A stretch of 39,887 nucleotides of DNA, from NCBI GenBank assembly GCA_964396055.1, contig CAYNDV010000029.1:1-39887 (forward strand). Direction: 5' to 3'. The notes beneath the pieces are model-generated. The model saw only the letters and a program-made list of their open reading frames with translations, was not told the origin of the DNA and did not search any database. The stretch comes from CAYJPV01 sp964396055 (GTDB taxonomy: Bacteria > Acidobacteriota > Vicinamibacteria > Vicinamibacterales > JAKQTR01). Numbering within the stretch: the first letter of the stretch is position 1; every line of letters begins with the position of its first letter. Positions 8,733 to 15,061 of the stretch are shown in pieces. The position numbers and the translations under genes are program-made.

Positions 8733-8836
8733 CGCACGGGCCGTTGGGCCGTTGGGCCATTGGCCGTGTGGTCCGAAGCCGAACGGCCTGCCTTGGCCGA
8801 ACAGCCGAACGGCCGAACGGCCTAACGGCCTGATGA
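8733..8836. repeat. GGCCGTTNGGC / GCCGAACGGCC repeat block
   Basis: About 100 bases between the yvcK-like and phosphoesterase genes consist of degenerate copies of GGCCGTTGGGC (8741-8770) followed by copies in the opposite orientation, GCCGAACGGCC (8778-8829). The two halves could form an imperfect long hairpin. The same unit occurs at about 14000-14040 and 18439-18485. No gene or clear promoter is seen inside it. Confidence 0.8.
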
Positions 8837-8845
8837 GTGTTTCCC

Positions 8846-9568
8846 ATGCCCCTCGACGAGTATCGCCGCAAGCGTGACTTCGCGAAGACGCCCGAGCCTG
8901 ACGGCACTCCGGCCCGGCGCCGGAAGAAGGCGGCGGCGCTGTCGTTCTGCGTGCAGAAGCACCTGGCCAGCCACCTGCACTACGACCTGCGCCTCGAGTG
9001 GGGCGGCGTCCTGCTCTCGTGGGCGGTCCCGAAAGGTCCGGCCATCGACCCCGACATCAAGCGGTTCGCCGCGCGGACGGAGGACCATCCCGTCGAGTAC
9101 GGCCGCTTCGAGGGCGTCATCCCCGAGGGCTACGGCGCGGGGATCGTGATGCTGTGGGATCGCGGGACGTGGGAGCCGCAGGTGCCCGACGTCGAGGAGG
9201 CCCTGCGGAAGGGCGACCTGAAGTTCCGGCTCCACGGCTACAAGCTGAAGGGGTCGTGGGCGCTCGTGCGGACGCGCGGGCCGGCCGGGCGCGACTGGCT
9301 GCTCCTCAAGCACCGCGACGAGTGGTCCGGGCCTCTCGACATCGCCGAGTTCGCGCCGCTCAGCGTGGAGAGCGGCGGCGATTTCGAGGACATCCTCGCG
9401 GATGGGGATCCCGCCATCTGGTTCTCGTCACGGCCGGCCAGAGGCGGCGAGACGGGCGCCCTGTTCGTGCGGATCATCGAGCGGGCGGTGGCGATGAAGG
9501 CCGAACGCCTGGCGGCGGAACAGTCGTCCGCCCGGCCCCCGCGCCGCACGCGTTCCCGCCGCCCGTAG
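8846..9568 (+). CDS. Stand-alone LigD-type 3'-phosphoesterase domain protein
   Basis: A 240-residue protein equivalent to the phosphoesterase (PE) module of bacterial NHEJ ligase D, which trims 3'-phosphate and 3'-ribonucleotide ends at DNA breaks. The metal-site signature FCVQKHLASHLHYDLRLEW lies at about residues 34-52, followed by WAVPKGP and HPVEYGRFEGVIPEGYGAG, which carries the further conserved His and Glu. It has no polymerase or ligase domain, and neither ku nor ligD occurs in the window. Such free PE proteins exist in bacteria and archaea. The tail after residue 215 is basic and low in complexity and may bind nucleic acid. The ATG at 8846 is used; a GTG three codons earlier is possible. 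No Shine-Dalgarno is visible, and the gene follows a repeat block. Confidence 0.88.
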   Translation: MPLDEYRRKRDFAKTPEPDGTPARRRKKAAALSFCVQKHLASHLHYDLRLEWGGVLLSWAVPKGPAIDPDIKRFAARTEDHPVEYGRFEGVIPEGYGAGIVMLWDRGTWEPQVPDVEEALRKGDLKFRLHGYKLKGSWALVRTRGPAGRDWLLLKHRDEWSGPLDIAEFAPLSVESGGDFEDILADGDPAIWFSSRPARGGETGALFVRIIERAVAMKAERLAAEQSSARPPRRTRSRRP

Positions 9569-9650
9569 TGCAGGGCTTCAGCGTGTATCGTGTCCCTTCT
9601 TGCTTCTTGCTACTTGCTTCTGACCAACCCCTCGCCTCGAGCCCCTAGCC
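9569..9650 (-). repeat. Composite intergenic repeat, modules A-B-C
   Basis: Read on the minus strand from the stop codon of the M14 gene, this interval gives CTAGGGGCTCGAGGCGAGGGG (module A), then AGAAGCAAGTAGCAAGAAGC and a further AAGAA (module B), then GGGACACGATACACGC (a degenerate module C). The same order occurs after the selenoprotein and molybdopterin oxidoreductase genes. The gap separates two convergent genes; no typical terminator with a T-run was found. Confidence 0.75.
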
Positions 9651-12600
9651 CTTGGGCGGCCGTGCGCGGCTGAGGCTGAGCGTGACGCCGCCCCAGAAGG
9701 CGTCGCGTTTGCGTTCCACGACGTGGGCGCCGCCGGCGAGGTAGTCGAGCATCGCCTCGTCCCATGCGAGGCCGGCAGCGGCCACCATCTTCAGCCAGTC
9801 GCCGCAGGCCGGTTCGTCGGGCGCCTCGGTGGTGCCGCTCCAGATGGTGATGTTGGGCTGGCGCAGCATCGGATCGGTGCCGCGGGGGTTCGGCTTGCTG
9901 CCTTTCAGCGCCGAGTAGATCAGGACGCCGTCGGTGAAGTCCAGCTTGAAGTCTTCGGTGTTCCACGCGTAGCCGTATCGGCGGTAACGATCGTACGCGC
10001 GCCTGTTGAGTGCGGCGACGGCTGCGACGCCGTTGATGGCCGCCGTGGTGCGTTTCTTGATCTCGGCGGCGGCCGCCGGGTGGCGCGGGTGTTTCGGATC
10101 GTCGACGAACGCGAACCCCGGCATGAACCAGCCGCGCATGCCCCACCAGTCGCGCGCCTCGGTGGCGCGCGACCGCACCCACGCGGCGTATTCCGAAAAT
10201 AGCTGCACCCATTCGTGAGTCGGGTAGCCGTGCGGATTGAGGAAGAGATCGGGCAGCCACGTCCGCCACAACTGCGCGCGGATCTTCGACTCGGGGTAGA
10301 TGGCGTCGGTCTCCCACTGCGCGGCTGTGACGTCCACGCCCAGCGAGCCGAGGTACGCCGCGTGCAGCATGAAATCCGGATTCACGTTCCAGAGTTCGTC
10401 GGCCAGCGCGGCGCCGTCCGGGTTGGTGATCGGGTGGATCACCACGTTCACCTTGTCGAGCGTCTTGCGCCGCGCCGGGTCGGTGACGAGCTTCTCGGCC
10501 AGCTTCAGCAGGTGGCTCGTGGAGGAGACCTCGTTCGCGTGTTGCCGCCCCGAGTACAGCACGGTCGGCTTCAGCGTGGTGGCCTTGGCGTGCGACCAAT
10601 GCGACGCCTGGATCGGCGCCGTCAGATCGAGGGCCCAGATCTCCTGGCCGAGGTAGCTCTCGCCGGCCTTGTAGATCGTCGCCTCGCGAAACGGCGTCAG
10701 GCGCGCCAGCACGGCGTTGGCCGCTGCCGGCGAATAGGGCGTGTCCCACTGGACGGCGGGCGGGCCGGGTGCCAGCGGGTCCACGCCGGCCGGCAGCGAC
10801 GCCATGATGTCGGGCAGTGGTGGCGGGACGCCATTGGCCGGCAGCGTCGCCGTTCGTTCGGCAGCGGGCGCGGGATCGTGGGTCCACGCGGCCGTCACCG
10901 TCAGCTCGCGCAGGCCGTCCCAGGCCAGGGCGTCCCGATACAGGCCTGCGGCCCGCAGGCGCCCGAGCGCCTCCATCGTGGCGGTCACCTGCGCGGCGGA
11001 GAGCATCTGCTGGTCCACGCGCTCTGCCCTGGCGCGTTCCACCCACGCGTCGCGTTGGTCCGCGTCGGCATCCACCTTGACGCGCACGTCCAGCCGCTCG
11101 ATCCCCTCGTCTGACGCGGAGATCAGCGCCGCGAGCGCCGACGGCCGATCGACGGCGATCGCCGGGATGTCGAGCGCCAGCCGGCCCGTCGCCCCTGAGG
11201 TCTCGGTGTAGTCGATGGCGATCAACGGCCGCGGCACGGTGAACCCGGTGACGGTGATCTGCGCGCGACCCGTCGTGCCCGCCGGCGCCGTGCGCATGAT
11301 GGGAATCACGCGGCCCGGGTAGTCGAGGGGCGTGCCCCGGCCCAGGCGGCCGAGCACATCGAAGAAGTGCAGGACGCCGAAGTAGACGTCCTCGTGCAGC
11401 GCCTCCATCGGGGAGATCAACTCCTCGTCGATGCCGATCCGCTCGTGGGGTTCGCTGAGCGCCACGTCCACCGTGAGGGTGCCGAAGTGGGGCGCGTCCT
11501 CGGGACGCGGCTTGCCACGGCCCTGGGCCATCACCGCGTCGTAGAGGGACGGCAGTGTGCGCGACTGGAAGACCTGCCAGAACCGCTCCGAGTCGGTCGG
11601 AATGCGCTGGGTGACCGCCTGCAGCCCGGCCACTGTGGCGGTGAACCAGCCCGTGGCCACGCGCACGTGCTCGTAGTCCGGGAACCGGTCGAAGTAGGGA
11701 CGGACGACGAGGCGTGGTTCGAAGCGGGCTCGATAGACGTCGGTGCCGTCGGCGCGCGTGGCAATGACCTCGTAGGTCGGCGACCCGATCGGTGTCTTCT
11801 CGAACGTGATCTGCTTCAGGTCGAGCGTGAGGTCGCGGGCGAGCACCTCGTCGATGGGGAAGATCTCGTGCAGCCAGCGCGTGGGGATGAACATCGCCTG
11901 CTGCTTCCATTCGGGCGGCGGACCGGCTTCGGCAAAACGGATGCGGATGGCCGCGACGCCGCTGCCCTGGATCGCGGGTTTCACCACCTCGTCGAGCCAG
12001 CTGTACCCCTGCTTGTAGGCACTCAGCACGACCACAGACGACGTGGGCGCGGCGCCGGCGCGCCGCAGTTCCGCCAGGGCCTCCCGCTCGAGGCGGCGCC
12101 GCAACTCGCGCGGCTCGCTCAGGCGTGCCTCGATCGCGACCGCCGCGCCCTTCTTCAGGCCCGGCAGCACGCGTGTGCGCAGGATCCGCCAGAAGTCCTC
12201 GACCTCGCCGGGGATGTCGAACGTCTCGCTGGCGGGCCGGCCGTTGACGGTGAGCGGCGCAGCCGACCGGACGTCCAGGCCTTCCACGCGCACCTGCAGG
12301 TCGGCGGCCGCCAAGGGTCCCGGGCTCGCCGTGAGGCGCTGCTTCACGAACGCCGCCAGCCCCGGGTCCGGACGATCCACCGCGACGTGCACGGCCGCCC
12401 GCGCCAGGTCCTTGCCGGCGAGGGCCCTGGCGATCTGATCGAGCTTGTAGAGGCCGACGGCCGCCTGCCCCGCCGGCGAACGGCCGCTGACGAACCGCCG
12501 TACCTGCTCCTCCACCTCGTCGATGGTCGGCCGGTCCTTGCCACGCGGGCGCACGTGCGGCAGGCGCTCGGCGAGGTAGCGGATGGCGCGCTGCAGGCCG

Positions 12601-13901
12601 GCTTCGTCGGCGCCCGTGACGACCAGGGCGCTCTTGTCGCCGAAGGCCTTGCGCACCACGCGCACCAGCCCCTGCCCGGGCTGCAGCGTGCTGCGGTCGA
12701 ACTTCTTGTCCTGCACGAGCTGTTCGATCAGCGGGTGCGTGACGCCGATGAGCACCAGCGTGGGCGCCGTGGCGGGGGCCCCGACGGCCGCCGGCGTCAC
12801 CACCAGCGGCAACGACACGCCGGCCGATTCCAGGGCCAGCCGCGCCGCAAGATCGACGACGGGCCGGGTGCCCGAGCCGTCGGGCACCAGCAGCACATCG
12901 GTCCGGTCGGGAATGAGATTCGAATCGCTGTCGCCCAGCAGCCCGTCGATCTCGTACAGGCTCGAGAGGTCGAGCGCGTCCTTGGCGCCGCCGAAGCGGC
13001 GCGAGGGCGGGGCGGCCGCAGGTGGCGGCGTCGTGCGCGGCACATCGATGACTCGCGTGGGCGCATTCGCGACCCGCACTTCGAACCGGATCGAGGCGAT
13101 GCCGGCGTAGTCGAGGCGGGGCGGCGGGGTCGGCGTCGTGGCTGGTGGTAGTGTGCCGGGAACTGGGGTGGGCGCGGCTGGTCGAGGCTGTTTCAGGATC
13201 GACACCAGCCTCAGGGCCTGCGCGGTCGACGGGCACGTTACCGGGACGACGAGACGCTCGAGCGCCTCGCCGCCGTGCCGCACCACGACGGCGGCGGGCC
13301 CGGTCTGCGGACACGCGCCCGGCTGGGCGAGCACCGCAGCCAGGTCCTTCTCGACGGCGTCGAGCGTGATGCCGCCCGGGCTCCACACCTGTGGCAGGCG
13401 CGCCGCGGCATACTCCGCCGCCGCTCTCGTGCCGCCATCGTCGCGGCCGAGGACGGCGAGCACGGGCCGTGCCGGTGTTCCTGCGACGGCCACGAGCCCC
13501 TCGCCCGGCAGCAGGCCCGCCAGCCCCGTGGGTTCGGCGGCGAGAGCGGCACGCCCGAGGCCGCCGGTGCCGACGGCCACCGTGAGGAAGCCGCCCTCCA
13601 CCGGCAGGGGCAGGTTCAGCTCGGCGGCTTCGAAACCGAACCGCGCGGCGATGTTGGCCGCCGCGGCCACGTCGGCCGCGGCGGGCTTGTCCCCCAGGAC
13701 AATCTGCGCATCGACGAAGTCGACGGCGCCGTCGCCGTTGCGGTCGCGCAGCACGCGGCCGCCCGGCGACAGGATCTCGGAGAGACGAGGCAGCACATCG
13801 GCGGTGGCCCTGGTCGCCAGGGTGGCCGGCTGAGCCAGCAGGGCGAGGGTGGCGACAGCCAGACATCCTGTCGGCCATCGACGGTAGCAGGAACGACCCA
13901 T
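9645..13901 (-). CDS. Secreted M14-family zinc carboxypeptidase-like protein, very large
   Basis: A 1418-residue exported protein. An N-terminal signal peptide (about residues 1-35, ending near the alanines of LATRATA) is followed by about 1000 residues of poorly recognisable alternating domains and a C-terminal M14 metallopeptidase domain. The zinc motif is RQHANEVSS with His1121 and Glu1124; the third ligand is His1224 or His1229 in NPHGYPTHEW, at the spacing expected for M14. Two short acidic loops, DRNGDGAVDF near residue 60 and DSDSNLIPDRTD near 320, look like EF-hand/dockerin-type calcium sites. M14 enzymes remove C-terminal residues or cleave peptidoglycan peptides; the substrate here is unknown. 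ATG 13901 is preferred over a longer frame because of the signal peptide and GGAGA seven bases upstream. A sigma70-like promoter lies at 13948-13977. Confidence 0.85.
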   Translation of the reverse strand: MGRSCYRRWPTGCLAVATLALLAQPATLATRATADVLPRLSEILSPGGRVLRDRNGDGAVDFVDAQIVLGDKPAAADVAAAANIAARFGFEAAELNLPLPVEGGFLTVAVGTGGLGRAALAAEPTGLAGLLPGEGLVAVAGTPARPVLAVLGRDDGGTRAAAEYAAARLPQVWSPGGITLDAVEKDLAAVLAQPGACPQTGPAAVVVRHGGEALERLVVPVTCPSTAQALRLVSILKQPRPAAPTPVPGTLPPATTPTPPPRLDYAGIASIRFEVRVANAPTRVIDVPRTTPPPAAAPPSRRFGGAKDALDLSSLYEIDGLLGDSDSNLIPDRTDVLLVPDGSGTRPVVDLAARLALESAGVSLPLVVTPAAVGAPATAPTLVLIGVTHPLIEQLVQDKKFDRSTLQPGQGLVRVVRKAFGDKSALVVTGADEAGLQRAIRYLAERLPHVRPRGKDRPTIDEVEEQVRRFVSGRSPAGQAAVGLYKLDQIARALAGKDLARAAVHVAVDRPDPGLAAFVKQRLTASPGPLAAADLQVRVEGLDVRSAAPLTVNGRPASETFDIPGEVEDFWRILRTRVLPGLKKGAAVAIEARLSEPRELRRRLEREALAELRRAGAAPTSSVVVLSAYKQGYSWLDEVVKPAIQGSGVAAIRIRFAEAGPPPEWKQQAMFIPTRWLHEIFPIDEVLARDLTLDLKQITFEKTPIGSPTYEVIATRADGTDVYRARFEPRLVVRPYFDRFPDYEHVRVATGWFTATVAGLQAVTQRIPTDSERFWQVFQSRTLPSLYDAVMAQGRGKPRPEDAPHFGTLTVDVALSEPHERIGIDEELISPMEALHEDVYFGVLHFFDVLGRLGRGTPLDYPGRVIPIMRTAPAGTTGRAQITVTGFTVPRPLIAIDYTETSGATGRLALDIPAIAVDRPSALAALISASDEGIERLDVRVKVDADADQRDAWVERARAERVDQQMLSAAQVTATMEALGRLRAAGLYRDALAWDGLRELTVTAAWTHDPAPAAERTATLPANGVPPPLPDIMASLPAGVDPLAPGPPAVQWDTPYSPAAANAVLARLTPFREATIYKAGESYLGQEIWALDLTAPIQASHWSHAKATTLKPTVLYSGRQHANEVSSTSHLLKLAEKLVTDPARRKTLDKVNVVIHPITNPDGAALADELWNVNPDFMLHAAYLGSLGVDVTAAQWETDAIYPESKIRAQLWRTWLPDLFLNPHGYPTHEWVQLFSEYAAWVRSRATEARDWWGMRGWFMPGFAFVDDPKHPRHPAAAAEIKKRTTAAINGVAAVAALNRRAYDRYRRYGYAWNTEDFKLDFTDGVLIYSALKGSKPNPRGTDPMLRQPNITIWSGTTEAPDEPACGDWLKMVAAAGLAWDEAMLDYLAGGAHVVERKRDAFWGGVTLSLSRARPPKG

Positions 13902-13947
13902 GGCGTACTCTCCGTCTCCGGGGATTCGGCGTCGAGGGCGTTGGGCA

Positions 13948-13977
13948 GTTGTACCTGCTGGGGCCACGGAGGGTCAA
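13948..13977 (-). promoter_or_regulatory. Sigma70-like promoter of the M14 peptidase gene
   Basis: On the minus strand TTGACC (13977-13972), an 18-base spacer and TACAAC (13953-13948) give a -35/-10 pair about 47 bases before the ATG. The leader carries GGAGA in front of the start. This is the most complete -35/-10 pair in the window and differs from the near-leaderless promoters elsewhere. Confidence 0.5.
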
Positions 13978-14284
13978 TGAGAGCCTGACTCCGGGCTCTG
14001 GGCCGTTTGGCCGTTGGGCTATCGGCCGTTGGGCCGGGCAGGAGGTTCCAAGTTCAAGGTTCAAGGTTCAGGGTTCAAGGTCCAAGGTTCAAGGTTCAAG
14101 GTTCAAGGTTCAGGGTTCAGGGTTCCGGGTTCACCCCTCGACGTTGCTCGGGGTGACCCTGAGCTTCGCCGAAGGGTCAAGGTTCGCGGTTCCTGCGGGT
14201 CAACCTGGAACTTTGAACTTGGAACCTGGAACGAATTCCCAAGCTCCAAGCCCCGAGCCCCGAGCCCCACGCCCCTGGTGTAGC
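13978..14284. repeat. Composite intergenic repeat with GGTTCAA heptamer array
   Basis: This is the longest gene-free stretch, between divergent M14 and pxpA promoters. In order it holds GGCCGTTGGGC-type units (about 14000-14040), about a dozen degenerate heptamers of the form GGTTCAA/GGTTCAG (14044-14133), an imperfect palindromic block (14134-14176), more heptamers in both orientations up to about 14235, and GAGCCCC/CACGCCCC units (14248-14275) just before the pxpA -10 box. No open frame of gene-like composition and no RNA gene were recognised. Read on the minus strand, the module order matches the other composite repeats. Confidence 0.85.
14134..14176. repeat. Palindromic module E, copy 1
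   Basis: A 43-base block centred on GCTCGGGGTGACCCTGAGC, an almost perfect inverted repeat around GGTGACC, flanked by CCCCTCGACGTT and TTCGCCGAAGGG. A second copy with the same flanks lies at 26804-26847. It could fold into a cruciform or RNA hairpin. No protein-coding content. Confidence 0.8.
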
Positions 14285-14286
14285 AT
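14281..14286 (+). promoter_or_regulatory. -10-like TAGCAT, leaderless pxpA promoter
   Basis: TAGCAT begins exactly 12 bases before GTG 14293, so the predicted transcript starts at the start codon. It follows directly on the repeat region, and no Shine-Dalgarno is visible. The spacing is used here to choose GTG 14293 over GTG 14287, which would begin immediately after the -10 box. Confidence 0.5.
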
Positions 14287-14292
14287 GTGCCC

Positions 14293-15060
14293 GTGCAGCC
14301 GCGCATCGATTTCAACTGCGACATGGGTGAGAGCTTCGGCGCGTACACGCTGGGGCTCGACCGCGAGATCATCCGCTTCGTGACGTCCGCCAACATCGCG
14401 TGCGGGTTCCACGCCGGCGACCCCGGCTGGATGCGCGAGACCGTGCGGCTGGCCGAGGCGCACGGCGTCGGCGTGGGCGCGCACCCGGGATTCCCGGACC
14501 TGCAGGGCTTCGGCCGCCGTAACCTGGCCGCCACCGCCGCCGAGGTGCGCGACGACCTGATCTACCAGATGGGCGCGCTGACCGCGTTCACGCGCGCGAA
14601 GCGGCTGCAGCACGTGAAGCCCCACGGCGCCCTCTACAACATGGCCGTCGCGCGGGAAGATCTCGCGCGTGTCACTGCCGATGCCGTCCTCGAGGTGGAC
14701 CCGTCGCTGATCCTCGTGGTGCTTGCGGGATCGCCGTGGGCGTCGATCGCCCGCCAGACCGGCGCGCGGGTGGCGCGCGAGGTGTTTGCCGACCGCGCGT
14801 TCACAGCCGCCGGAACGCTGGTGCCGCGCGGACAGCCCGGCGCCGTGATTCACGACACGCAGGCCGTCATCGAGCGCAGCCTGCAGCTGGCCTGCGAACA
14901 CACCGTCACGGCCATCACGGGCGAGCGGATCCACCTGGAAGCCGACACGATCTGCCTGCACGGTGACACGCCAGGAGCGGTTGAGCTGGCGGCGGCCCTG
15001 CGCGCGGCATTCGACCGGGCGGGTGTGGGCCTCGCGCCCCTCGCCGCCCTTATCGCCTGA
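14293..15060 (+). CDS. pxpA: 5-oxoprolinase subunit PxpA (LamB/YcsF family)
   Basis: A 255-residue cytoplasmic TIM-barrel-like protein, the A subunit of the ATP-dependent 5-oxoprolinase PxpABC that opens 5-oxoproline (pyroglutamate) to glutamate. Family motifs are complete: DFNCDMGESFG at the N-terminus, NIACGFHAGDP, GAHPGFPDLQGFGRR, VKPHGALYN and LHGDTPGA near the end. GTG 14293 is chosen because the conserved region begins within a few residues and a -10-like TAGCAT is 12 bases upstream; GTG 14287 would add two residues. It is followed after one base by the fused B/C gene, so the two are surely co-transcribed and probably translationally coupled. Confidence 0.95.
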   Translation: MQPRIDFNCDMGESFGAYTLGLDREIIRFVTSANIACGFHAGDPGWMRETVRLAEAHGVGVGAHPGFPDLQGFGRRNLAATAAEVRDDLIYQMGALTAFTRAKRLQHVKPHGALYNMAVAREDLARVTADAVLEVDPSLILVVLAGSPWASIARQTGARVAREVFADRAFTAAGTLVPRGQPGAVIHDTQAVIERSLQLACEHTVTAITGERIHLEADTICLHGDTPGAVELAAALRAAFDRAGVGLAPLAALIA

Positions 15061-15061
15061 C

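Noticed and set aside
8733..8836. Possible rho-independent terminator or small RNA gene
   Set aside because: The block can pair imperfectly but is a repeat found at other loci, with no T-run and no promoter of its own.
11367..13151. Plus-strand open frame (594 codons) inside the M14 gene
   Set aside because: Low-complexity Arg/Gly-rich translation without any recognisable domain; the opposite strand encodes the peptidase.
14044..14235. Possible CRISPR array
   Set aside because: The units are seven bases and contiguous, with no unique spacers of 25-40 bases and no cas genes.
14287..14292. GTG 14287 as the pxpA start
   Set aside because: It begins immediately after the -10-like TAGCAT, upstream of any plausible transcript start; GTG 14293 is 12 bases from the box and places the conserved DFNCDMGE close to the N-terminus.
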